Of a stretch of DNA of 20,044 nucleotides, positions 7,146-16,000 are shown piece after piece. The DNA comes from DATKDU01 sp035512595. Lineage in GTDB: Bacteria; Planctomycetota; Planctomycetia; Pirellulales; Pirellulaceae. The stretch spans positions 1 to 20,044 of the forward strand of contig DATKDU010000071.1 of assembly GCA_035512595.1 (NCBI GenBank), read 5' to 3'. The notes beneath the pieces are model-generated. The model was not told where the DNA came from, did no database searches, and saw nothing but the letters and a program-made list of their open reading frames with translations. The stretch's first letter is position 1; the number at the start of each line of letters is the position of its first letter. Made by a program: the position numbers and the translations under genes.

Positions 7146-8624
7146 TTACTCCGGCTCGGTTTCCAAATCATCGCGGCTGAAGAGCCGCCACACTACGACC
7201 AGCAGCCCGAGAACGCCGAATGCCGCCAGGACCGTTTTGATCTGCTCGACGAGCGAGTTGCCGCCGATCTGCTTCCAGGCGGCCAAGAGCAATTGATCGG
7301 CCGGCGCTTCGTGGATGCTGGTCGCCTTGGTTTCCGCAGCGCCCTTGCGCGGCGCAAGCGACAGCGCGGCGGGCGGTCCTTCGACCGGAGTGATTGCGGC
7401 CGCGACGGGCGCAGGTTCCCCAGGCGGCGGAGTCAGCGGCGCGATGGCATCCTCCACAACGTCGATCCGCGACGGCGGTGGGGCGTGTTCCGCGGGGAGC
7501 GCCCTGCGCCGCGAAGGCAGCGGCACGAGGGCCAGGTCGCCGCTGGATTCACTGGGCGGCGGCGGCAAGAGGACGTTTCGCGGCACTGGCGTCCTGCTCG
7601 CCGGCGGCTGAGCCATAGCCCGCAACTGATCGTCCACATGCGGAGCGACGGCGGCGAACGGATCGTTCTGCCGCACGTGCTCGGAGGTGGGATTGAACTG
7701 CAGCGCCGGCGACTGGGCCAGCAGCGGCGTGCTGGGTTGAATTCCCCCCGGCAAGTCGCTTCCCGGCCTGCCATTGGGAACGACCGACGAAAGAAAATCG
7801 AGGACGCGGCCGCCGTAGCTTCCCGCCGTGAAACCGCTTCCCGCGCCAAACAGCACCCCGGCGATTTCGCCCCGCTCGTTGAGGATCGGGCCGCCGGAAT
7901 CCCCCTGCCGCGCTTCGACGTTCACTTCCACCATCTCAAACGGCATTCCGTCCTTCGGCGCCAGGTACTGCTCGCAGACGCCGGCGGCCGAGCGATAGTT
8001 GCCGGCCCCGTAACCGGCGATCACGAGCTGCTGCCCCCTCTGCGGCAATGCTGACGAAATCGAGAGCGGTGCGATCGGCGGCCGCGCGATCTCGAGTGCC
8101 GCCAGGTCCCAGTCGGCATCGACCTTGAGCAGCCTGGCCGGGGAACGAAAGCCGCCGGGGAACTCGACGCTGATCTCCCCCGTTGCATCACGGACGACGT
8201 GCCAGTTGGTGACCACCAGGCCAAACTGCCCGCGGGCGTCGATCAGCGACCCGCTGCCAAACGAGACGGCATTCTTCTCCTGCACCGTGATGCGGGCGAT
8301 CGCCGGGTGGGGGGTCGTCGAAACGACTCGCGCTTCCGACGAGCGGCGGAAGGGATTGCCGAACGGCCACTGGGCGTGGGCAGGCGCCCCGGCTAAGAGC
8401 ACGATCGCCCAAGCCACACTAACCCGAAGCGCAAGCGAGGGACACGCCCGTTTGGCGAGTAGATGCCCGTCCCTCGCTTGCGCTTCGGGTTGGTATGGGC
8501 GCGCAGCAGCGACCCGAGCGCGGCAGCGCGCCGCGCGGACGAGTGCCCCGCGCAAAGCAGCCAACAAACCCGCCAAGCAGCACCTCAAAAGAGCCGCGCG
8601 AGGTAACGCGGCCAGGAGAATCAT
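7146..8624 (-). CDS. Trypsin-like serine protease, secreted and C-terminally membrane-anchored
   Basis: The protease domain has a complete catalytic triad: VVTNWHVV (His142), DADWDLAALEI (Asp173) and RQGDSGGPIL (Ser243), counting from ATG 8624. FGSGSLIDARG and GEIAGVLFGAG flank as in S1-type (HtrA/Deg-like) proteases, but no PDZ domain follows. Instead there is a long proline-rich linker and a C-terminal membrane helix (AAFGVLGLLVVVWRLFSRDD), so it is probably a periplasmic, inner-membrane-tethered protease. The start is uncertain. The open frame reaches 8786, but that overlaps the divergent transporter gene. ATG 8624 lacks a strong ribosome site. A GTG at 8417 would give a minimal signal sequence (AWAIVLLAGAPAHA). 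A repeat hairpin (8421-8491) lies between these candidates and encodes PEAQARD and PSLALRV, so it may have displaced the original N-terminus. Confidence 0.8.
   Translation of the reverse strand: MILLAALPRAALLRCCLAGLLAALRGALVRAARCRARVAAARPYQPEAQARDGHLLAKRACPSLALRVSVAWAIVLLAGAPAHAQWPFGNPFRRSSEARVVSTTPHPAIARITVQEKNAVSFGSGSLIDARGQFGLVVTNWHVVRDATGEISVEFPGGFRSPARLLKVDADWDLAALEIARPPIAPLSISSALPQRGQQLVIAGYGAGNYRSAAGVCEQYLAPKDGMPFEMVEVNVEARQGDSGGPILNERGEIAGVLFGAGSGFTAGSYGGRVLDFLSSVVPNGRPGSDLPGGIQPSTPLLAQSPALQFNPTSEHVRQNDPFAAVAPHVDDQLRAMAQPPASRTPVPRNVLLPPPPSESSGDLALVPLPSRRRALPAEHAPPPSRIDVVEDAIAPLTPPPGEPAPVAAAITPVEGPPAALSLAPRKGAAETKATSIHEAPADQLLLAAWKQIGGNSLVEQIKTVLAAFGVLGLLVVVWRLFSRDDLETEPE
8418..8494. 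repeat. Planctomycete-type palindromic repeat (23-bp inverted repeat)
   Basis: Perfect 23-bp arms lie at 8421-8443 and 8469-8491 around a 25-nt loop. The arms begin AACCCGAAGCGCAAGCGAG on the left and end with its complement on the right. Three further outer positions pair if one T-G wobble is allowed. When read in frame it gives PEAQARD and PSLALRV peptides, which I recall as frequent artefacts in planctomycete protein annotations. That suggests a dispersed REP-like element, but the copy number is not testable here. It sits across the N-terminal coding region of the protease. Confidence 0.75.
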
Positions 8625-8711
8625 CGTCCCGCCGCGCGGCGGCGGGCAAACTGGCGAGAAAGCCCTGGCATAACCGGTGCGTCCGACCCTCGCTGCCGAC
8701 TTCCGAGCCGA

Positions 8712-8717
8712 TATAAT
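8712..8717 (+). promoter_or_regulatory. -10 box TATAAT for the MFS transporter operon
   Basis: A perfect TATAAT lies 46 nt before ATG 8764, inside a short inverted repeat CCGAT-ATA-ATCGG (8709-8721). No good -35 is visible at 15-18 nt upstream. The spacing to the start codon matches that of the TACAAT box ahead of dnaE. Confidence 0.5.
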
Positions 8718-8763
8718 CGGGCCACGCGTTTTCACCCCACCACTGCCGCGACGAAAACCGCTG

Positions 8764-10299
8764 ATGACCAATCCTGCGCCCGACATCTTTCCCGCGCAAC
8801 TGGCCGAGGCTGACCAGCGGCCGACGCGCGTGCGCTACTGGATCATCGGGCTCACCTGTGCGATGTCGGTGCTGCTTTACTTGGACCGGTTTTGCATTGT
8901 CCCGGTCACCGACACCATCATCAAGGATCTGAACCTCGACCGGGCCATGTTCGGTTGGGCCATCGGACTATTCTTCTGGTCCTATGCCCTCATGCAGGTG
9001 CCTTCCGGCTGGATTTGCGACCGGTTTGGGAGCCGCTATGCGCTGCCGCTGTACGTCATCGCCTGGTCGATTGCGACCATGCTGCTTGGATTTGCCCACA
9101 CACTGGAAGCGTTTGTGATCTTGCGCATTTTGTTGGGGGCGGCCCAGGCAGGCGCTTATCCGGCGGCGGCCGGCTACATCAAGAAGTGGATTCCAGTGAC
9201 CGGCCGCGCTCGGGCCAACAGTATTGTCAGCATGGGGGGGCGCGCTGGCGGCATGCTGGCCAACTCGATCACAACGCTGCTGATGATCGTGGCGGCCAGC
9301 GCGCTGGCAATCGCCACGGAACAGTGGCGTGCGGTGTTCATTTTCTACGGACTGCTCGGTCTGATCTGGGCCGCGCTCTTCTGGTGGCAGTTTCGTGAGC
9401 GGCCGGCGGATCACCCCGCGTGCAATGCGGCCGAACTGGCCCTCGTCGAGTCCAGCGCTCCGCCAAAGCCCGGCATATCGCTGCGCCAGACGCTCGAATC
9501 ATTGCAGCAGAAGTTTTCCAGGTTGCCGCGAAATCCGTTCCGCGCCGTGATTTTCATTGTGGCGATGATCATCTTCTCGCCCCCCGTGAAATTCTTCTTT
9601 CGGCTGATGATCCACCGGAACGTCATATTGCTGAGTGCCGCCGGTGTTTTCGTGAACTGGGGATGGATCTTTCTCGTCTCGTGGATGCCGTCTTATCTGA
9701 AAGATGCGTACTCGGGTCAGATGGGAGAAGCCGCCGCGTCGGTTTTGCAATGGCTGAATGCTTCCCGCGAGGCGCTGGGTTACGATCCAATCCAGTCCAC
9801 GGGCCTGGAGCCGTTTGAATTGCTCGGTGGGCCCCTGACCGCGCTTACCGGCGTCGCCGGCGTCTGCGGTTGCATCACCGGCGGCATTCTGGCCGACATC
9901 CTGCTGCGGCGATTGGGCCCTATCTGGGGACGCCGCGTACCGGGCATGTGTGCGGCCACGATCGCGGCCTGTGCTTACGGCGTGTCTCTGTTGGCAACCG
10001 ACATCTGGGTCTTCGTCGGTCTGATGGCGGCGGCGTCATTTTTCATCGATGTGGGTCTAGGCGCACTGTGGGCTACGTACCAGGATTTCGGCGGCAAGTA
10101 TGTCGCCTCGGTGCTGGGATTTGCCAATATGTGCGGCAATCTGGCCGCCGGCGTGGGAGGCATCGTGTATGGGCAGTACGCCAAGACTCATCAGTGGAGC
10201 ACGGTCTTTGCAATCGCCGGCAGTTGCCTGTTGTGCGTGGCCGTCTGCTGGCTGTTCGTCGATCCGACGCGGAAGTTTGTGGTGGAGGAGACTCAATGA
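8764..10299 (+). CDS. MFS transporter, anion:cation symporter (hexuronate/glucarate-type) family
   Basis: This 511-residue protein has about 12 membrane segments. The first-half signature is clear: VLLYLDRFCIVPVTDTI (about 37-52), WAIGLFFWSYALMQVPSGW (65-83) and DRFGSR (86-91, the MFS loop 2-3 motif). ILLGAAQAGAYPAAAGYIKKW then follows, as in the ACS family (ExuT, GudP, glycerol-3-phosphate-like relatives). The second half opens with HRNVILLSAAGVFVNWGW and ends near residue 500. A loop of about 50 residues after MPSYLKDAY, with GQMGEAAASVLQWLNASREA, is longer than usual. Likely cargo is a sugar acid or similar small carboxylate; the exact substrate is unknown. ATG 8764 is chosen over an upstream in-frame ATG at 8677 because the TATAAT box lies between them, but no ribosome site is visible. 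Its TGA overlaps the ATG of the next gene. Confidence 0.85.
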   Translation: MTNPAPDIFPAQLAEADQRPTRVRYWIIGLTCAMSVLLYLDRFCIVPVTDTIIKDLNLDRAMFGWAIGLFFWSYALMQVPSGWICDRFGSRYALPLYVIAWSIATMLLGFAHTLEAFVILRILLGAAQAGAYPAAAGYIKKWIPVTGRARANSIVSMGGRAGGMLANSITTLLMIVAASALAIATEQWRAVFIFYGLLGLIWAALFWWQFRERPADHPACNAAELALVESSAPPKPGISLRQTLESLQQKFSRLPRNPFRAVIFIVAMIIFSPPVKFFFRLMIHRNVILLSAAGVFVNWGWIFLVSWMPSYLKDAYSGQMGEAAASVLQWLNASREALGYDPIQSTGLEPFELLGGPLTALTGVAGVCGCITGGILADILLRRLGPIWGRRVPGMCAATIAACAYGVSLLATDIWVFVGLMAAASFFIDVGLGALWATYQDFGGKYVASVLGFANMCGNLAAGVGGIVYGQYAKTHQWSTVFAIAGSCLLCVAVCWLFVDPTRKFVVEETQ

Positions 10300-11750
10300 G
10301 CCCATTTGCTTGTTTGCTCGCTGCCGCTTTGACGGCGGCCGATCCGGCTGCACCCTTCGCCATTCACGTCGTGGACGGCGAAACGGGCCGCGGAGTGCCG
10401 CTGGTGGAATTGAAGACAACGTCGAACGTGGTCTATGTCACCGACTCGAGCGGCATCGTCGCCTTCGACGAGCCGGGGCTGATGAACCAGAAGGTGTGGT
10501 TCACCGTGACGAGCCACGGGTATGAAATGCCCAAGAGTGGTTTTGGTTTTCGCGGCCAAGCGCTCGATGTGAAGCCCGGCGGCGAGGCGACGATCAAGAT
10601 CAAGCGGATCAACATCGCCCAGCGGCTGTATCGCGTCACCGGGGCGGGGATCTATCACGACAGCGTAAAGCTCGGGAAAGAAACGCCGATCGAGCAGCCG
10701 CTGCTCAATGCCAAGGTCACCGGCTGCGACAGCGTGCAGACCGCTGTTTACCAGGGAAAGCTCCGCTGGTTCTGGGGGGACACCGTGCGGCCTGCCCATC
10801 CGCTCGGCTTGTTTCACGTCCCCGGAGCGGTCAGTGACTTGCCGGCCAGTGGCGGACTAGCTCCAGACAAAGGGGTGAACCTGACCTACTTCGTCGGCCA
10901 GGACGGCTTTGCCCGCGCCACCTGCCAGATGGAAGGCGCAGGGCCGACGTGGATCGACGCCGTGACCGTCGTTCCCGATGCCGGCGGCAAAGAAGTGCTG
11001 CTCGGGGCCTACGTGAAGATCAAGCCGCCGCTTTCCATCTACCGCCGCGGCATTTGCCGCTGGAGCGACGAGCGCGAGCGGTTCGAGCACGTCGCCGAAA
11101 TGCCGCTGGATGCCAAGGTGATCCCCTTCGGCCACACGTTCGTGCACGAAGAGAATGGAAACAGGTATGTCTACTTCGGCGATCCGTTCCCGGTCGCGCG
11201 CGTTCCGGCGACCGCGGAGGCGTTTGTTGACTTGAGCCAGTATGAAGCCTTTGCCGTTGACGAGAGCAGCGATGCGAAATGGGCCTGGCGGAAGAACGCG
11301 GCCCCCACCGACGCGATGGCCGAATCGAAGCTGATCAACTCCGGAAGTCTCAAGCCCGGCCAGGCCCGCTTCCGCACGGTCGATGCCGACGGCAAGCCGG
11401 TCCTGGCGCACCGCGGCAGCGTCAACTGGAACGATTACCGGAAGAAATGGATCGCCATCTTCACGCAGTACGGCGGCACGTCGATGATCGGCGAAATCTG
11501 GTATGCCGAAGCGGATGAGCCGGCCGGGCCCTGGACGAATGCCGTGAAAATCGTCACCCACGACAAGTACAGCTTCTACAATCCCCTGCACCACTCCTAT
11601 TTCGACGCAAATGGCGGGCGGGCAATCTTCTTCGAAGGGACCTACACGCACACCTTCTCCGGCAACGACTACCAGACACCGCGGTATGACTACAACCAGG
11701 TGATGTATAGACTGGAGCTAGACGATTCAAGGCTGAAGGTCGCTCAATGA
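10296..11750 (+). CDS. Secreted protein with Ig-like N-terminal domain and predicted beta-propeller (DUF4185/glycosidase-like)
   Basis: This protein has 484 residues. A short signal peptide (SPFACLLAAALTAA) is followed by a carboxypeptidase-regulatory-like beta domain (about 21-105: FAIHVVDGETGRGVPLVELK, VTDSSGIVAFDEP). The remainder has blade-like repeats of aromatic and acidic motifs: GKLRWFWGDTV (155-163), YRRGICRWSDERERF, HTFVHEENGNRYVYFGDPF, NWNDYRKKWIAIFTQYGG and NPLHHSYFDANGGRAIFFEG. These resemble the five-bladed propellers of GH43-like and DUF4185 proteins, so binding or cleavage of a saccharide outside the cytoplasm is plausible. I cannot assign catalytic residues. The ATG overlaps the transporter's stop (ATGA) and is preceded by GGAGGAG at 5 nt, so the two genes are translationally coupled. 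The transporter may import what this protein binds or releases. Confidence 0.75.
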   Translation: MSPFACLLAAALTAADPAAPFAIHVVDGETGRGVPLVELKTTSNVVYVTDSSGIVAFDEPGLMNQKVWFTVTSHGYEMPKSGFGFRGQALDVKPGGEATIKIKRINIAQRLYRVTGAGIYHDSVKLGKETPIEQPLLNAKVTGCDSVQTAVYQGKLRWFWGDTVRPAHPLGLFHVPGAVSDLPASGGLAPDKGVNLTYFVGQDGFARATCQMEGAGPTWIDAVTVVPDAGGKEVLLGAYVKIKPPLSIYRRGICRWSDERERFEHVAEMPLDAKVIPFGHTFVHEENGNRYVYFGDPFPVARVPATAEAFVDLSQYEAFAVDESSDAKWAWRKNAAPTDAMAESKLINSGSLKPGQARFRTVDADGKPVLAHRGSVNWNDYRKKWIAIFTQYGGTSMIGEIWYAEADEPAGPWTNAVKIVTHDKYSFYNPLHHSYFDANGGRAIFFEGTYTHTFSGNDYQTPRYDYNQVMYRLELDDSRLKVAQ

Positions 11751-11760
11751 CGTCTCCATG

Positions 11761-11834
11761 AATGACCAATGACCAAGCCCCAATGACCAATGATGGTTTT
11801 CCGATTGGTCATTGGGGCTTGGTCATTGGTCATT
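11761..11834. repeat. Perfect 31-bp inverted repeat built of TGACCAA units
   Basis: The arms at 11761-11791 and 11804-11834 are exact reverse complements, separated by a 12-nt loop (GATGGTTTTCCG). Within each arm the unit ATGACCA recurs. It begins 10 nt after the stop of the propeller gene and ends 10 nt before the Dus start. The translated right arm reads GLGHWS, a peptide string I recall from planctomycete annotations, which suggests a dispersed family. In RNA it would form a very stable hairpin that could terminate, or protect, the upstream message. Confidence 0.8.
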
Positions 11835-11844
11835 TGCCCCACGT

Positions 11845-12912
11845 ATGACTCCGCTTCCCCCATTATCCCTGGGTCCGGTAAGCGTCGGCTTTCCCGTCGT
11901 GCAGGCGGCATTGTCGGGCTACAGCGACTGGCCGATGCGGCTGATCGCGCGGCGGCAGGGGGCGTCGTACGGCGTCTGCGAGGTGATGCTCGACCAGTTC
12001 CTGGTGACGGTGAAGAGCAACCGGCTGCGGAACAAGCATTTTTTGCACATCACCGACGAGGAGCGGCCGGTCGGCGGCCAACTCATGGGGGCCGAGCCAG
12101 AGCAGTTTGCCGCCGGCGCGGTCAAGCTCGTGGAAGCCGGCTTCGACGTCATTGACATCAACTTCGGCTGCCCGGTCAAGAAGGTTCTCGGCCGCTGCCG
12201 CGGCGGCTTCCACTTGAGCCAACCGGAAGTCGCCTTGGAGATCGTCCGCCGCACGCGCGATGCCGTGCCGCCGCAGATCCCCGTTACCGTCAAGCTCCGC
12301 CGCGGGATCGACGACTCGGACGAAAGCCGCGACAAGTTCTATACGATTCTCGACGGCGCGTTCGCCGCCGGCATTGCCGCCGTCACCGTCCACGGCCGCA
12401 CGGTCCAGCAGCGGTACGTCGGCCCCAGCCGCTGGGCGTTCCTAACCGAAGTGAAGCGGCACCTGGGCGATCGAACCATTCTCGGCAGCGGCGACCTGTT
12501 CACGCCGCACGACTGCCTGGAGATGATTCGCCAGACCGGCGTGGACGGCGTCACCGTCGCCCGCGGCGCGATCGGCAACCCGTGGATTTTCTCACAGTGT
12601 CGAGCGCTGGCGGAAGGGCAGCCGCTGCCGCCGCCGCCGAGCCTTCACGAGCAGCAGGCGGTGATTCTGGAGCACTATCGGCTCGCCCAGGAGCTTTACG
12701 GCGAAGATCGCTGCGGGGCGTCGATGCGCAAGTTCGGAATCAAGTATGCCGCCAGCCATCCGCAGTACGAACTGGTCCGCGAGGCATTCACGAAGGTCCG
12801 CTGCCTGGCGGACTGGAAGGCGGTTCTTGACCGGTTTTACGCGGACGATCTGCCAGGCGTTTATCCCGATCCGGCAATCCACAAGCAGACGAGCGAGTGC
12901 GAGGCGGCGTGA
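11845..12912 (+). CDS. tRNA-dihydrouridine synthase (Dus family)
   Basis: This 355-residue FMN-dependent enzyme reduces uridine to dihydrouridine in the tRNA D-loop. Visible motifs are QAALSGYSDWPMRLIAR (N-terminal FMN loop), GGQLMGAEPEQF, DVIDINFGCPVKKV (catalytic Cys109), VTVKLRRG (Lys150), VTVHGRT (His183), ILGSGDLFTP and VARGAIGNPWIF (phosphate-binding end of the barrel). After the GCP motif it reads GRCRGGFHL, where most relatives have G-G/A-G-x-x-LL, a slight divergence. The DusB-like order suggests a general bacterial Dus, but the subtype cannot be fixed. ATG 11845 follows the 31-bp hairpin directly with no clear ribosome site. An in-frame upstream ATG at 11812 lies within the repeat and is less likely. 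Confidence 0.9.
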   Translation: MTPLPPLSLGPVSVGFPVVQAALSGYSDWPMRLIARRQGASYGVCEVMLDQFLVTVKSNRLRNKHFLHITDEERPVGGQLMGAEPEQFAAGAVKLVEAGFDVIDINFGCPVKKVLGRCRGGFHLSQPEVALEIVRRTRDAVPPQIPVTVKLRRGIDDSDESRDKFYTILDGAFAAGIAAVTVHGRTVQQRYVGPSRWAFLTEVKRHLGDRTILGSGDLFTPHDCLEMIRQTGVDGVTVARGAIGNPWIFSQCRALAEGQPLPPPPSLHEQQAVILEHYRLAQELYGEDRCGASMRKFGIKYAASHPQYELVREAFTKVRCLADWKAVLDRFYADDLPGVYPDPAIHKQTSECEAA

Positions 12913-12935
12913 AGCGCCCGATGGGGGCTTCACGC
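12907..12935 (+). terminator. Candidate terminator hairpin after the Dus gene
   Basis: GCGTGAAGC (12907-12915) pairs perfectly with GCTTCACGC (12927-12935), and CCC/GGG inside extends the stem beyond one G-G mismatch. It overlaps the Dus stop codon and lies just upstream of the dnaE promoter. No U run follows, so factor-independent termination is uncertain. Confidence 0.45.
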
Positions 12936-12949
12936 GACCGGGGAACCGG

Positions 12950-12979
12950 TTGGCGACCTGTGCCGCTGGCCTCTACAAT
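12950..12979 (+). promoter_or_regulatory. Candidate sigma-70-type promoter for dnaE
   Basis: TTGGCG (12950-12955) and TACAAT (12974-12979) are 18 nt apart, with 4 of 6 and 5 of 6 consensus matches. The -10 lies about 60 nt before ATG 13040. Confidence 0.5.
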
Positions 12980-13039
12980 ATGCCAGCTAGCATCGTCCGA
13001 ATGAATCAGGATTCTCTCTCTCGAAGGACCGAACCCGCG

Positions 13040-16000
13040 ATGGCCGAATCGACCCGCCCCTTCGTCCACCTCCACTGCCACTCCCACTACAGCCTGCTCG
13101 ACGGCGCCTCGCCGATCGACAGCCTGGTGAAGCGGGCCAAAGAGCTGGGGATGAACGGCCTGGCGCTGACGGACCACGGCAATCTGCACGGGGCGCTGGA
13201 GTTCTATCAGACCGCCAAAAGCGCCGGCATCAACCCGATCGTCGGCTACGAGGCGTACATCGCCCCCGGCAGCCGGTTCGACAAAAAAGACGCAGGCTCG
13301 AGCAAGGAAGCCAGCTACCACCTGACGCTGCTGGCCCAGAACCAAGTCGGGTTCAAGAATCTGGTGAAGCTGGCGTCGAGCGCTTACCTGGAAGGCTTCT
13401 ACTTCAAGCCGCGGATCGACAAGGAACTTCTCACTGCTCATAGCGAAGGGATCATCTGCCTCTCCGGCTGCGTTTCCAGCGAGCTCTCGACGGCGCTCAT
13501 CAAAGGGGGCGCGGTCGAAGCAGGCTTCCAGGACGCGATCGAGATCGCCCAGTGGTTTCAAAAACTGTTCGGCGAGCGGTACTTCCTGGAGATCATGAAC
13601 AACGGCGTCGAGGTCCAGCGAATGCAGCTCGAGGGAGCGGTGGCCATCGCCAAGCGAGTCGGCGTTCCGCTGGTCGCCACCAGCGACGCCCACTACATCC
13701 GCCAGGAAGATGCTGAGGCTCAGGATGTGATGCTGTGCATCAACACCGGCAAGTTCCGCACCGACACCAACCGCATGCGAATGGAGAACAACTCGTTCTA
13801 CCTCCGCGCCCCCGACGAGATGTATGCCCACTTCCCTGGGCTGGAAGATGCCGTCGCCCGCAGCCAGGAAATCGCCAACAGCGTGCAGATCGACCTGGAA
13901 CTGGGGAAGCGGCACTTTCCGGTCTATTCGCTGCCGCCGGAGAAGACGACCGAGGATTACCTCCGCGAGCTGTGCATTGCGGGACTCAAGGAGCGGTATG
14001 CCGGCGATGAGGAGATGCTCCCCGGCGGCGAGCTTGCGCCCGTCGTGGTCGAGCGTCTGGAGCGCGAGCTGTCGGTGATCAACCAGCTTGGTTTTCCCAA
14101 TTACTTCCTGATCGTGTGGGACTTCGTGCGGCATGCCCGCGAGCAGGGAGTGCCGGCGACCGCCCGCGGCAGCGGCGTCGGGGCGCTGGTCTGCTATGCG
14201 CTCTACCTGAGCCACGTCTGCCCGATCAAGTACGACCTGCTCTTCGAGCGGTTCCTCGACCTCAACCGCAAGGAAGCGCCCGATATCGACATCGACTTCT
14301 GCAAGGAGCGCCGCGGCGAGATCATCCGCTACGTCAAGGAGAAGTACGGCGAGGCGAACGTCGCCCAGATCGGCACCTTCGGCACGCTCGCCGCCCGGGC
14401 CGCGATCAAAGACGTCGGCCGCGTCCTCAGCATTCCGCTCAATCGGGTCAACCAGATCACCGCCATGGTGCCGGAAACGCTCGGCATTTCGCTGGAAGAA
14501 GCCCTCCAGCAGAGCGAGGAGCTGAAGCAGGCGTACAGCAGCGACAAAGAAATTCGCGAGATGCTCGACCTGGCGATGAAAATCGAAGGGCTGGCCCGCA
14601 ACGTCGGCACCCACGCGGCCGCGGTCGTGATTGCCGACAAGCCGCTGACCGAATACGTTCCGCTGGCCCGCGTGAGCGGCAAGAGCGACATCATCACGCA
14701 GTGGTCGATGGGGGACGTCGAGGCGGCGGGCCTTTTGAAGATGGACTTTCTCGGCCTAAGAAACCTGACGATGCTCAGCAAGTCGGTGGAGCTGATCCAG
14801 CAGACGACCGGCCAGACGGTCGATCCGTACAAGTTCCCGCTCGACGACAAGAAGACGTTCGCGCTCCTCTCGCGCGGCGAAACGAAGGGTGTGTTCCAGC
14901 TCGAAAGCGGCGGCATTCGCGACCTCTTACGCAAGATGAAGCCGGACCACTTCCGGGACATCATCGCCACCAACGCCCTCTATCGCCCGGGCCCGCTGGA
15001 AGGGGGCATGGTCGATGACTACGTCGATGTGAAGCACGGCCGCAGGCAACCGGAGTACATCCATCCGATCTGCGAAAAAATCCTCTCCGAGACCAACGGG
15101 GTCATGGTCTACCAGGAGCAGGTGATGCGGATCTTGAGCGAGCTGGGGGGCATTGAGCTGGCCAGCGCGTACACGTGCATCAAGGCGATCAGCAAGAAGA
15201 AGGAAGAGACGATCGCCAAGAGCCGCGAGCAGTTCATCGCGGGAGCGACGGAGAAAGGACTGGCGAAACAGGAAGCGGTTGACTTCTGGGAGCTGATCAT
15301 CAAGTTCGCGGGTTACGGGTTCAATAAAAGCCATTCGACCGCCTACGCCCTGATCGCCTACATGACGGCCTACCTCAAGGCCCATTATCCGGTCGAGTTC
15401 ATGGCGGCGCTGCTGTCCGGGGATATTCCAGGGCGCAACTTCAAGCAAAAGGATTCGCTGGTCGAACACCTGGAAGATTGCCGGCGGATGAACATCGAGG
15501 TGCTGCCGCCGAGCGTGAACGATTCGGAGATCGATTTCGCAGTCGCCGATGGCAAGATCAAGTTCGGTCTGTCGGCCATCAAGGGGTGCGGCGGATCGGC
15601 AGGGGAAGCGATCGTCTCGGCCCGCACCAGCAGCGGCCCGTTCCAGGACCTGTTCGACTTCTGCGAGCGGGTCGAGCAGGCGGCAACCAATAAGACGGCC
15701 CTGGAAACGCTGATCAAGGCCGGTGCGATGGACTGCTTCGGCGCTCGCCGCTCGCAGCTCTATGCGTCGATCGAGCGGGCCCTGCAATCGGGCGCGTCGC
15801 TGGCCGCCGATCGCAAGGCGGGGCAAAAGAGCCTCTTCGGCGGCGGCGATGAAGAAACGGCGACTCCGGCCGCGGCACTTCCCGACCTGCCCGAATGGAC
15901 CGAAAAGGAAAAGGCCCAGAACGAAAAGGAAGTCCTCGGCTTCTACCTCTCGACCCATCCGCTGGCCGAGCACACGCGGCAATTGGCCATGTACCGCTCC

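Noticed and set aside
8625..8786. Upstream extension of the protease frame to ATG 8786
   Set aside because: It would overlap the divergent transporter start and its TATAAT box, and the added sequence has no signal-peptide character.
9870..10295. Upstream extension of the propeller-protein frame
   Set aside because: It runs out of frame through the MFS gene; the coupled ATG at 10296 has a strong ribosome site and begins a signal peptide.
12746..13039. Upstream extension of the dnaE frame
   Set aside because: It overlaps the Dus gene, precedes the likely promoter and adds residues unlike any DnaE N-terminus.
12788..14614. 608-codon minus-strand open frame within dnaE
   Set aside because: Antisense shadow of GC-rich coding DNA; dnaE motifs on the plus strand are unambiguous.
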